Of a stretch of DNA of 21,036 bases, positions 9,862 to 18,221 are shown piece by piece (the stretch's first letter is position 1; each line of letters opens with the position of its first letter). Under the pieces are notes generated by a model. The model was not told where the DNA came from. It saw only the letters and a program-made list of their open reading frames with translations, and made no database searches. This DNA is from Euprymna scolopes. Lineage: Eukaryota > Mollusca > Cephalopoda > Sepiida > Sepiolidae. Both the position numbers and the translations under genes were made by a program. Location: assembly GCA_024364805.1 (NCBI GenBank), contig CM044522.1, positions 52,901,463-52,922,498 on the forward strand. Reading direction: 5' to 3'.

Positions 9862-10215
9862 GATGGAGATTAAAACAGTATTAATACAGCTAATCAAGGC
9901 CCAGATGGACCATCAGCAGAAGGCTGAGGAAAATTTAAAAGAACGTGATAAACAGCTCCAGTTACAATTTCAATAGAGGCAACAAGCGTTGGAAGAGAGA
10001 ATGCTACTTCAACAACAGAGACGAGAAAAGCTATTGTTAAAAATATTCCATAGAACGGAACACAGGGACGACAGTTTTGCTTTTTCCCAAAGTACAATAT
10101 GGAACGTTATAGAAATGTTCAACTACCTGAGGAAGTGACGTCATCAGATAGTCCGTTAATCCCATGGAGAGGTGTCTCCAAGATTATCACAGAATACACT
10201 AATACAAAACCAGCA
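9862..10215 (+). mobile_element. Ty3/Gypsy gag N-terminal fossil, opposite strand
   Basis: The plus strand reads as the start of a Gypsy-type Gag. It has MEIKTVLIQLIKAQMDHQQK, a glutamine- and glutamate-rich coiled-coil segment, and then a segment with SQSTIWNVIEMFNYL that resembles the beginning of the core Gag domain. It is broken. Its orientation is opposite to the fossil at 7755-9600, which holds later Gag and Pol parts. The two are either one element rearranged by inversion or two neighbouring insertions. Confidence 0.6.
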
Positions 10216-10295
10216 ATAACAATAAAGCTAGAAACAAGTTTTTATGAGAGTTTTGTTCATAATAAACTACTGATTGTTTTCCTCATCTAAATGTC

Positions 10296-10298
<3 letters not shown>

Positions 10299-10326
<28 letters not shown>
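10299..10326 (+). repeat. (CA)n microsatellite
   Basis: Fourteen CA dinucleotides in a row, followed by TATATA. Confidence 0.98.
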
Positions 10327-10331
<5 letters not shown>

Positions 10332-10600
10332 TAGTGTTGGGACGATTAATCGGAAAAATCAGAAGATTTGGGTGTATCAAAATGGGGAAAAATGAAGCCT
10401 ATTTTCCAATGCCAAAACGATTCTTTTGTCTTTTTTATTTGATTATGTTTAAACCAAAATCTTCAAATATATAATATAAAGGGAAAATTATTCCCAACTC
10501 GTATTTAGGTAAAAATGCACTTTTGTAAATATTTGAATTCATTCAAAACATATTGCAAAAACAAATAACATCTAAATAAATCGTGATACATCCAGAGAGT

Positions 10601-10736
10601 CGAGCGAAATGGACGCACGGGTAAAGGGTTGAGGTTCCTTACCGCAGGGTCCTGATTTCGAATCTCGCTAGATTCAGCCACTCTGAGGAGTCATAGACGA
10701 CGAAACACGTGTCAGTGGATAATTATATTTTAAAAA
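10601..10736 (+). mobile_element. tRNA-like SINE carrying a hammerhead ribozyme
   Basis: The first 71 bases have tRNA size. An acceptor-like stem pairs CGAGCGA (10601-10607) with TCGCTAG (10665-10671), 6 of 7 paired. An A-box-like stretch TGGACGCACGGG lies at 10610-10621 and a B-box-like TTTCGAATC at 10656-10664, so a Pol III internal promoter is plausible. The T-stem is not well paired, so it is a tRNA-derived head and not a tRNA gene. The second half is a complete hammerhead ribozyme motif (10671-10724). The 3' tail is AT-rich and runs into a long (TA)n tract, a common SINE tail type. Only one copy is in the window, so family status is inferred from structure. Confidence 0.65.
10671..10724 (+). 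ncRNA. Type I hammerhead self-cleaving ribozyme motif
   Basis: All conserved core elements are in order. The stem I 5' strand is CCACU (10678-10682). CUGAGGA (10683-10689) fits CUGANGA. Stem II is GUC/GAC with an AUAGAC loop (10690-10701), followed by GAA (10702-10704). Stem III is ACAC/GUGU with no loop (10705-10712), and C at 10713 is position 17. The stem I 3' strand is AGUGG (10714-10718), fully complementary to CCACU. Beyond an internal loop (CAG opposite AU), GAUU/AAUU extends stem I, matching the usual layout in which a stem I internal loop contacts loop II. Cleavage is predicted between 10713 and 10714. The loopless self-complementary stem III resembles that of the Schistosoma satellite hammerhead and of Penelope-element hammerheads, which work best as dimers. 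Confidence 0.88.

Positions 10737-10737
<1 letters not shown>

Positions 10738-10789
<52 letters not shown>
10738..10789 (+). repeat. (TA)n microsatellite
   Basis: About 26 uninterrupted TA units directly follow the hammerhead SINE and probably represent its expanded tail. Confidence 0.97.
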
Positions 10790-10792
<3 letters not shown>

Positions 10793-10989
10793 CAGTAGTT
10801 AATGTTCAACCTTAGCTCTCAACACGACAATGAAAATACATTCTCGATCATCTTTGTTCTAATATGAGAGAGAAAAAGCAATGGAGGTTAATAGTAAAAG
10901 ATTTTTTTCAAAGCTTTTGTTTCTAAGTTAAAACCTACTGTATTCTTTCAGTATCTAAATTTTTTAAACAAATGAAGATTATGATGACT

Positions 10990-11034
10990 GTATATTTTTG
11001 AGATGATGATTGCTAATTATCTCAAAAAATATAC
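10990..11034. repeat. Short inverted repeat
   Basis: GTATATTTTTGAGAT (10990-11004) and ATCTCAAAAAATATAC (11019-11034) are complementary apart from one extra base, with a 14-base loop. No flanking element is recognised. It may be the end of a small decayed MITE. Confidence 0.7.
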
Positions 11035-11189
11035 ATTCATCAAAACCAGAATGGACCCGGAGTAATTAAAAAAAAAAGAAAAAAAAGAAAGAAATACACT
11101 TGGCACTATTTGTGTTTTAATTTCTAACGGCTATGTTCGTTGGGAAAGCAAAAAAAACCAAACATTTTTCACTATTCACCAATAACCTC

Positions 11190-11335
11190 TGACCCTCTTC
11201 AGATGGTCGGAGGTTACATTGGCCGAAATGTTGTGAAGAAAAAAAACAATCAAGATGAGGATGATAGTCCAAATACCACAAAAAATGAATGCGAATTAGT
11301 TATTCAATTATTCAATTATTCTCATCTTTTTAGAT
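11190..11335 (+). repeat. Local hairpin-repeat family, copy 1
   Basis: Shares with the copy at 11495-11606 the order GGTCGGAGGTTACATTGGCC, GAAATGTTGTGA, then CAAGATGAG, ATAGTCCAAATA and a closing CTCATCTTTTTAG. The family core is roughly CGAAACGTTGTGA, then AAGATGAGAACAGTAGTCCA, AATAATTCAAATAAT and CATCTC. The ends GATGAG and CTCATC are complementary. Confidence 0.65.
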
Positions 11336-11494
11336 GATATCCGACTAATCAGTTTTGTGAAAGTAAAATTGCCGATAAAAGCGACATTAAGAATATCATT
11401 ATTGAAGCTATGATTGACTGAATGAGAACGTCTACTTTCCTTGGATAAAATAAAGATTCTGTTCGAAATTTTGTACAAATTAGTTTGAGGAGAT

Positions 11495-11606
11495 GCACCT
11501 GAAGAAAGTCGTAAGTTATATCGGCAAAAAACGTTGTGAGAATAAACTTCGAGATGAGAACAGTAGTTTGAATAATCAAAATAAAAAACATTTTCATCTC
11601 TAAATT
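11495..11606 (+). repeat. Local hairpin-repeat family, copy 2
   Basis: Contains CTGAAGAAAGTCGTAAGTTA, then TCGGCAAAAAACGTTGTGAG, GAGATGAGAACAGTAGTTTG, AATAATCAAAATAA and a closing TTTTCATCTCTAAATT. It aligns with copy 1 over about 110 bases and with the other copies mainly over GATGAGAACAGTAGT. Confidence 0.7.
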
Positions 11607-12111
11607 GCAACAGAAATTACACTTTTTTTAATGGAAAAATTGAACAAATACAAAAATCAATATTTATTGATTTCTCAAAACCTATCCAATAAAAACAAAA
11701 ATGATTGCATTGAATTCCTCAATAAAGAATGGATTTGAATTATATTGTCTAAATCTTCAAATTCTATGCAAAATTATCTGAACTAAAACATTATCAAAAT
11801 GGTTTGTGTAACTGTCAAAATAAAGCATCTCTCAATGTGTTATTTTGTTTTGCCCTGTCTGTTATTACTTTAACTGTTCCATGAATAAATTCTTAGTCTT
11901 AGATTTGTTTAGATATAAAAGATGAAACAGCTAATGCAGAGACTAAGTATGTGATCCGGCCTTTTAGCTTCAGATCAGTTTGCAAATCATTTGATCACAT
12001 TAAATTGGCTATAGTTTTTTTTTATTATTATTATTACAAAGGTTGTAATATTGGAAAATCGCATAATGAATGTTTATATTTGACCTGTATCATTCAATGC
12101 TATTCATATTA

Positions 12112-12235
12112 TTTGGATTCACCGGACTACTGTTTTCATCTTGAATGTCATTTTCATAACGTTTACACTCAAGGTGAGAACAGTAGTCTGATGAATCCAA
12201 ATAATAAAAATAACTAGTCCTCATCTAAAAAATTC
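12112..12235. repeat. Local hairpin-repeat family, copy 3 (fold-back)
   Basis: Two inverted copies of the family core face each other. Arm 12112-12144 contains ACTACTGTTTTCATCTTGA. Arm 12169-12201 contains TCAAGGTGAGAACAGTAGT. They match at 29 of 33 positions across a 24-base loop, and pairing continues a little outward. A related direct repeat of about 40 bp flanks it (near 12066 and near 12243: AATGTTTATATTT against AATGTTTTTATTT, each followed by CATTCAATGCTA or TATTCAATGCTA). Confidence 0.8.
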
Positions 12236-12384
12236 AGAAAAGTCAATGTTTTTATTTAACCTGAATTATTCAATGCTAATCACTGTTTTTTCATTAAATG
12301 TTATCAACTCATGTATGATGTCGAATAACTTGAACATAGTCTTAATCAGCTCAGATACCAAGTCTAATATTTTCAAACAAACTA

Positions 12385-12648
12385 TGAGGGTCATTCAAAA
12401 AGTAAAGCTTCCTATTTTTTTAACCAAAATAATTGAAAAAACTACAAAAACAGGAATAGTCCCACTAAAATGAGTGACCTTTTGATCACCATTCTCAATG
12501 TTTCATACCATCAATATCCGTAACAGATGAAACTTTCAGGTTATGAATGCATAAGTTCAGTCATCATAATAATGCAATTTGCAATCTCCTTTGATTCATT
12601 TGGGTGGAATAAAAAATAGGAGGCATTACTTTCAGAATGACCCTCAAT
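12385..12648. mobile_element. Mariner-type MITE
   Basis: The left end TGAGGGTCATTCAAAAAGTA is mirrored by the right end (CATTACTTTCAGAATGACCC, then TCA). The inverted repeats extend about 35 bp through CTTCCTATTTTTT and its complement. TA dinucleotides flank it at 12383-12384 and 12649-12650. The total of 264 bp has no coding potential. The GGGTCATTCAAAAAGTA end is typical of mariner elements, so this is a non-autonomous internal-deletion derivative. It differs from the ends of the other mariners in this window. Confidence 0.88.
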
Positions 12649-12812
12649 TATTTCTTGACAATATTCTATTACTTTTAAACAATCTGGCAGAAATAGTGTC
12701 TGAAAGTAAAAAGTAAAAAAAAATACAATGAAATAAAGTTATTGCAGATACGTTTGGTTTTTATGTTTACTTATATATCTAAGATATGATTAATCATGCA
12801 CTTCTTATTTGA

Positions 12813-12870
12813 GGTCAGAATTAAACACAAGGCAGCTTTTTAATAGGGAGAAAATCCAGTTCCAAAAACG

Positions 12871-12907
<37 letters not shown>

Positions 12908-12992
12908 CTTCAGTCTAAAAGAATTTCGCTTCACTGACAGAAAAGATTGTGTAGTATCAAAACAGATACTACACTTTGCTGCTAATCAAAAC
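12813..12992 (-). mobile_element. U2 snRNA-headed SINE, copy 2
   Basis: On the minus strand the head reads AGCAGCAAAGTGTAGTATCTG, a diverged U2 5' segment that keeps GTGTAGTATCTGTT. It is followed by GATACTACAC, which forms a perfect 10-bp hairpin with GTGTAGTATC. The body then follows: TCAGTGAAGCGAAATTC, then GACTGAAGCAATTTTT. A poly(A/T) run of about 36 bases (12868-12903) interrupts the region that is T-rich in copy 1. The tail ends CTTGTGTTTAATTCTGACC, like the end of copy 1 (CTGGTGTCTAACTCTGTC). The copy is more diverged in the head than copy 1. Confidence 0.7.
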
Positions 12993-13895
12993 AATTTGAT
13001 TTTTTTTTCTCTATTAAAAACGAGCATTGTTTACTCTCTGGTGATAAACATAAAACTCTTTCAATGTAAAAAAAAAAAATAAATTTTACATAAATTTGAA
13101 GAGGAGTGATGCCTAAGTGGATAACACAAAATAGTCATTAAAAAAAAAAATGGTAAAGAATACCAAAAGGTTTTCATATCAGTTTTTCAGGGTATTCACA
13201 CAATCGGCTAAAAAAGTTGAATCTATGTTGTGGGGTGATTTAGTGAAGGATGTTAATCTACAATACTTTTTTCATACCGCAAGTATTGACCGTTATGTTT
13301 TATGTTTATTTTTGGTTGTTAAATTCCATTAAAATTAGTTTGTGTAAAAGGAATGTTCAAAGTTCATTTTCTTTGTCAAAAGATGCTTTTATTTTTAATA
13401 AAAATGTTAAACATTAAAAATGTTTGGTCAAAAAAAAAAAAAAATCTGTTAACGATTAAAATATTGAAAGTTAAATTATCAAAAAAAAAATTCTTGGTTT
13501 ATAATTTCAAAATTAAGACCATAACTGCACGTATAGAGAAAGAAGACAGGAAGTTATTCTTTGATTAAACAAATCTACCATACCTATGCACATCATGATT
13601 TGAAGCATAGCAAATGCAACATTTCCAGAAGGGAAAAAGAGAAATGACAAAAGCAAGATGAGATGAAGCAGATAGAGGAAAAAGAAATAAAATCGTGTCA
13701 AATAATGGAAAAATAAGAATGTAAAGCTCTAGCATTTTGACAAAAATTAGCCTTGAAAAAAAAAAAAAAAATCTAAAAATTCTGTAAAAAGTGGAGCACT
13801 AAAACCCAGTCAGTGCGAATGGTGGTAAATTATTAGGTAAAATTTTTTAAATTTTAGCAAACACACATACAATGCATGTAGTGGAAACATGTATA
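12993..13895. other. Unassigned AT-rich DNA
   Basis: No gene or recognisable element. Contains A runs near 13068, 13140, 13431 and 13757. Open frames of 60-71 codons here are low-complexity Lys/Phe/Leu-rich translations with no family resemblance. Confidence 0.6.
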
Positions 13896-14010
13896 GCACT
13901 GATGAAGATGATAATAAAAATGAAATAATGGTTTCGCATATTTTTCTACGTTATTTGGACTGCTATTTTTATCTAGAGTGTTATTCACATAACATTTTGT
14001 GGCACAACCA
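13896..14010 (-). repeat. Local hairpin-repeat family, copy 4 (inverted)
   Basis: On the minus strand it reads ACAAAATGTTATGTGAATAA, then TAGATAAAAATAGCAGTCCA and AATAAC, with a closing ATCATCTTCATC. This is the family order in reverse orientation. It lies immediately left of the LINE 3' end. Confidence 0.6.
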
Positions 14011-14099
14011 CACCACAAGTCCCCTTTTTTTTTTTAATTTAACTTCAGTAAGTTTTAAGATATCAAGGAGCTCCCTCCTGGAGCTAACAATTGATTCTG

Positions 14100-14739
14100 T
14101 TATGATTCAAATTTATATCCGAGGGCTCTTTTAAGAATAGATGATGTTCCCTTTATGGCTGCTATTTGTATCTCTTGGTCTTCCAGGGATTGCTTCTAAG
14201 TATTTCTGAAGGTTCTTTTTTGCTCCTATCACAACCGGTATAATGTTTATTTCTTTCAGAGACTATGTTGTTTTTAGATCATTTTTTAGGTCCTGATATT
14301 TTGCTATCTTTTCCCATTCAGCTCTATTAAGGCCAAAATCATTTGGGACTGTGACATCGATAATGAGCGCAGTTCTTTCGGGCTTGTTCCATATTACAAT
14401 ATCTGGTTTGATAGCTTTGTCGTTTTTGTATCTGCCCGCCTGTATGTCTTTGTCATAGAACACGATCACTTTTCCGTTTGATGTTATCGGTGGTGGTTCA
14501 TGTTCCCAGATGTTCATTGCTCTGTCAAGTGGCATCTCTCCACAGATCTTCCAATGGAGGTATTTACATACTTTGTTGTGACGGGCAGTGTAAAGGCCAT
14601 CTGCCAATAAGATTGGACATGCAGACATTAGGTGGCTTGGGCTCTCAATTGTTGAGTGGCAAAACCGGCATTGGCCATTTGCTTGTAGGCCCACCATTTT
14701 TTTTTAATCCATTTGTGAGTAAGCCCTGATCTTGATTGG
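14100..14739 (-). pseudogene. LINE zinc knuckle and restriction-like endonuclease
   Basis: Starts in the linker LIVANQDQGLLTNGLKK. A frame change near 14703 leads to the zinc knuckle CRFCHSTIESPSHLMSAC (C-x2-C-x8-H-x4-C). Next come ARHNKVCKYLHWKIC and HEPPPITSNGKVIVFYDKDI. The endonuclease signature follows: KPDIVIW, LIIDVTVPND and KYQDLKND, giving the P-D, D and K residues of a PD-(D/E)xK active site. After an in-frame stop near 14263 the C-terminus continues in other frames as IIPVVIGAKKNLQKYLEAIP and then IAAIKGTSSILKRALGYKFE, with a stop at 14100-14102. This domain nicks the target DNA for target-primed reverse transcription. The active-site residues are retained but the frame is broken at least three times. 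Confidence 0.85.
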
Positions 14740-16047
14740 CTACAATGAGTCTTTCCTCATCAAATGGAAGTCTCCCGCTCTTGAGCCATTGGAGTGAAGT
14801 ATCGTGTCTATATATTCCTGTTTAAGCTTCTCTAGGAACTTTCCTGCTCTTTTATGTTGTTCCCATCCTTGTTTTTTTGTGTCTATTTCGATTTCGGTGT
14901 ATTTCTTTCTCTTTTTTCTTGCAATCTGTGTTGCTGGTTCATCATATACCTCGGCAGTATTTTCCAGTATGACACCCCCAAAGTTTTCAGCAAGCTTTGT
15001 GATTGAGGTTTGTTGGGGTAGGCATTCATGGTGGTCCTTCACTATTTCTATTGACATATCTGTTGAGCTTTTAATATACTGCCCCATGCTTACTATGGTG
15101 GCTCGATATGCATGGTTTATTTCAGTGAGACCAAGGCCACCCTCTTTCCGTGATAGGTATATCCTGTCCATACATTGGTTTCGATATATTATTTTATGTA
15201 AGGTTAGGAGTTTCCTGGTCTTTGTATCTAACCTATTGATATTGTATTGAGGCCAGTCAATAATACCAAACCCATATGTGATGACAGGGATTGCAAGTTG
15301 ATTTATAGCTGTTATTTTGTTTTTGGGGCTTAATTCAGATTTGAGGATCTTTTTAAGGCGTGATGTGTATTCTTGTTCCACCTTATGTCTAATTTTTTCA
15401 TGCTCCACAGTTACATTCTCCTCTATACCGAGGTACTTATATGTGGCATCCTCTCCTAGATCTTCAATAAACCCATCATTGAACCGAATATTTTCAGATG
15501 TCGTCTTTTTTCCTTTTTTTATTGTGCATTTGGCACATTTGTCAAATCCAAACTCCATACAGACATCCTCTGTGAAAGTCTTTACATTTTCTATCAGAGA
15601 GAAAAGCTGTTTTTCTGTCTGTACATAGAGTTTGAGATCGTCCATAAAAAGTAGATGATTTACTCTTTTACTTTTTTCCTTCCTTTACTAAGATTGTACC
15701 CAGCATCACAATTTTTGAGGAGTTTGCTGAGTGGGTCAATAGTAAGGCAAAAGAGCAGTGGTGACAGACTATCACCTTGAAATATACCTCGCTGGACACA
15801 GATTTGAAGTTTGTATTGTCCCTTCCATCTGATGTAGTGCAATTGATGTTTGCCACATGGTTATTTGTTTTGTAAGGAATGTCCTTATGTTCTCATGGAC
15901 ATTATACATCTCCAAACATTGCAGTATCCAGGAGTGAGGCACACTATCGAATGCCTTTTTATAGTCTACCCAAGCCATTGACAGGTTCCTTTGACGCTTT
16001 TTGCAGTCATCGAAGATGGTTTTGTTGAGAACTGTGCAAGAAGCCAT
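14740..16047 (-). pseudogene. LINE reverse transcriptase, partial and frameshifted
   Basis: Three frames carry the RT in order. The first gives NKTIFDDCKKRQRNLSMAW and then VDYKKAFDSVPHSW (motif A, Asp retained, about 15935-15975). A frame change near 15840 leads to RGIFQGDSLSPLLFCLTIDP (motif B, about 15740-15790). A second change near 15660 leads to NHLLFMDDLKLYVQ (motif C with both Asps, about 15620-15655). The thumb and linker then run open for about 300 codons, including KYLGIEEN and RKEGGLGLTEI. A further shift near 14765 separates it from the WLKSGRLPFDEERL linker. An open stretch of 301 codons suggests only moderate age. Confidence 0.87.
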
Positions 16048-16274
16048 GGTATAGTAAATAAAAGACTTGCTAAAATTCAGTTGTAAGTTACATTTTTCTA
16101 CTTCATTTGATTACACAAGAAAAATAGTAAATTATTTAAGACTTTATATCAATCATGGCTGATGAAATGAGCATGCTATCCCTGTCGACTAAATACAGGG
16201 CTTTGTCCAAAATTCAATGCAAATTTTTCAGTTTGACAGAAAGAATAAGTTTCACAAGATACACTTGAACAAGG

Positions 16275-16375
16275 TCAAAGGTTACATTTCACGTTGTAAA
16301 AATAACTGAAGATGAGAACAGTAGTTCAAATAATTCAAATAATACAAATCTTCATCTCCAAAATTCATATAAACA
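16275..16375 (+). repeat. Local hairpin-repeat family, copy 5
   Basis: Reads AAAGGTTACATTTCACGTTG, AAGATGAGAACAGTAGTTCA, AATAATTCAAATAAT and CTTCATCTCCAAAATTC. This is the cleanest copy of the family core. It lies just right of the LINE 5' end, in opposite orientation to copy 4 on the other side of the LINE. Confidence 0.7.
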
Positions 16376-18100
16376 TGATGATTGTTCATTAAGTTCCAAG
16401 CAAAACGTCGATACAGATATAACAGAAATAACATCTGACAGCAACTGATGGTCAAACATCTTAATTTGGACAAAATCATGAGCGGGAACTCTATAATCCT
16501 GCTACCTCTGGTCAGTTTACTAATCTGCAAACATATATATATGTATGCTGTGATCTTGCCATACAGTTAAAAGTTGAGAAACTAAAAAAAAAAATAAATA
16601 AATTATTCACTGATCTGTATACTTTTAATGAACTGAAACTAAGATCTTTTTTTCTTTCAGAATTTGTTTTTGATGTTCGTGCAGCTTGAAAAACAATTGA
16701 CCACTAAAAGTTTCAGATACTGCAAGTTATTTTGAAATAAAACAAACTTTAAAACAGTTTCAGAAAGCTAAAGGTATACAGTGTCGTAGAAAATAAAAAT
16801 TTTAATGTTTGATAAAAGTTTAGTTGCAAATGTCTTAATTTTTTTCTCAGCTCAACTATAAAACCTAAGGATTAACAAAAATATTAGCAGACATATTTGA
16901 TTTTGACTGGATTTTAAAGAGGTATTGACAAAAGGTTATTTAGAAAAAAAAAAAAAAAGATGAAACAGTTTCAGGATTTTAAAACTATACAGGCTGGTAG
17001 AAATGTTAATTTTTATTGTTTGATAAATTTTTTTCCCCCAGATTTGTCGACTGGAAGAGTAGTATTATTTCAAACTTAATTGGGACAGTCTGACAGACAG
17101 AACACTTTTTAGAAGTGCTTAGATGCATACAAAATGTAATCCCACAAAGCTTGTTGCCATGTAAACAAATTAGAAAATTTCACAGCAAGACTGTAAATAA
17201 AATTGTATGGCAGCATTGAAAATGTTAAAATAAAACTCACCATTCCTGCACAGCGACAATTTTTACTCCGAGGAGTAAAAATGAGATTAGTGAACACTTG
17301 ATCCGACTCTGTTCCAGTCATAGAATTACATTCCTTGTTCTTTGTAATTATGGTCAGAATGTTAAATAGCCAATTAAAGAAATTCGATTATGTTACAGAA
17401 TGGAAAACTCTAACTCGTTTGGACAAACTGTTTCCACAACGCATTTATATGTTCAGAATTGCTGCTAACAAGATAAACTGGTGTTGCCAGGGATAAAATG
17501 AAAGTGCGTTTTCGTCAGAAAAAGGAGATGTTTCAATGAGTTATGGTTCAACTAGATTACACTTAAAATGATGATGAGAACGGTTATTTTTTTATTTTTT
17601 TTTTAACAAATCGAGGAAAAATTTCTTTTCATAAAATTTATTAACATTAAAACAAAGATAATTATGGAAAAAAAAAGGGAAACTTATGGGACAAAGTAAA
17701 TTATAGACAGAAGAACAGTAGAAAGTAAGATACGTCAAAGAAGCAGCACATATGCTGGGTAATGATTACCTATTAAGTAGACCTAGTATATAATTTAATA
17801 CAATATGGAAAGTATGAATTATAAATAACAGAAAAGGTCACTATAAAAAAATAAGTAATCGTTCAAACACAACCGTTTGAATTTATGGTTAAATGTTAGT
17901 TTTACTTATTTAGAACTGCTTTAAAACTTCACCACTCACTCATTTTGCGATCAAATTTCAAACAATTTTTCCAGTTCAGAGGTCACCTTTTCAGCTATGT
18001 TTTGAAATAAAAATTTTCAATTTTTGTTAATTAAAACAGACTTTATAAAATTACTGGTGTTCAAAAGTTCTCAGAATATGTAAGGAACATGAAGTACAGT
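16376..18100. other. Unassigned DNA with one diverged duplication
   Basis: No gene is recognised. Segments 16755-16860 and 16966-17041 are diverged direct repeats about 210 bases apart. Both run CAGTTTCAG, TATACAG, GTAGAAA, then TTTGATAAA and a T-rich tract ending in CAG. A minus-strand ATG frame near 17235-17321 ends at a good donor-like ATG|GTGAGT, but its translation has no recognisable similarity. Confidence 0.5.
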
Positions 18101-18221
18101 TTCTTCTGATTGGCTGTTGGTTACCACAGGAACTTTTTCACCATTGACGTTCTATAGAGACAATTTCTTCTGATTGGCTATTGACCATAGCAACTTTTAC
18201 AACACTAACGTTTTATCTCAA
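18101..18221 (+). repeat. 64-bp tandem duplication with CCAAT motifs
   Basis: Two diverged units start TTCTTCTGATTGGCTGTTG at 18101 and TTCTTCTGATTGGCTATTG at 18165. Each continues through CAACTTTT or GAACTTTT to ACGTTCTATAGAGA or ACGTTTTATCTCA. Each unit holds one inverted CCAAT box (ATTGG). A regulatory role for an unseen minus-strand promoter is possible but unsupported. Confidence 0.8.

Larger units (their letters stand above)
14025..16050 (-). mobile_element. LINE with restriction-like endonuclease, 5'-truncated
   Basis: A non-LTR retrotransposon on the minus strand ends at an A-run (T-run on the plus strand, 14025-14035). It contains the reverse transcriptase from just before motif A to its end, a CCHC zinc knuckle and a C-terminal PD-(D/E)xK endonuclease. 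That is the domain order of the RLE-bearing LINEs (R2, R4/Dong, NeSL and Hero group). The 5' end near 16050 falls in the RT, so the N-terminal zinc fingers and the start of RT are missing, as is usual after incomplete reverse transcription. No clear target-site duplication was found. Hairpin-family copies in opposite orientations flank it (13896-14010 and 16275-16375). The clade cannot be settled by eye. Confidence 0.88.

Noticed and set aside
10601-10671. A genuine tRNA gene
   Set aside because: The size and acceptor-like stem fit, but the T-stem does not pair and the segment continues into a ribozyme and a TA tail. It is better read as a SINE head.
11495-11560. Hammerhead-like reading of the local repeat (CTGAAGA followed by a stem and a CAAAAAACGTT block)
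   Set aside because: The GAAA core is not intact in this copy, the copy with CGAAATG lacks CUGANGA, and stem III would be only two pairs. The resemblance is too weak next to the complete motif at 10671-10724.
13513-13701. Hydrophobic minus-strand open frame as a membrane-protein exon
   Set aside because: Most of the hydrophobic stretch is the translation of a purine-rich tract. No AG acceptor sits next to the more protein-like part, and no family is recognised.
14804-15250. Long plus-strand open frame of 148 codons, and another at 15317-15628
   Set aside because: They are antisense shadows of the LINE reverse transcriptase, whose conserved motifs are on the minus strand.
17235-17321. A coding first exon on the minus strand (ATG at 17321, donor-like GTGAGT after 17235)
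   Set aside because: The 29-residue translation matches nothing I know, and it does not resemble the N-terminus of protein kinase D. A donor-like site alone is weak evidence.
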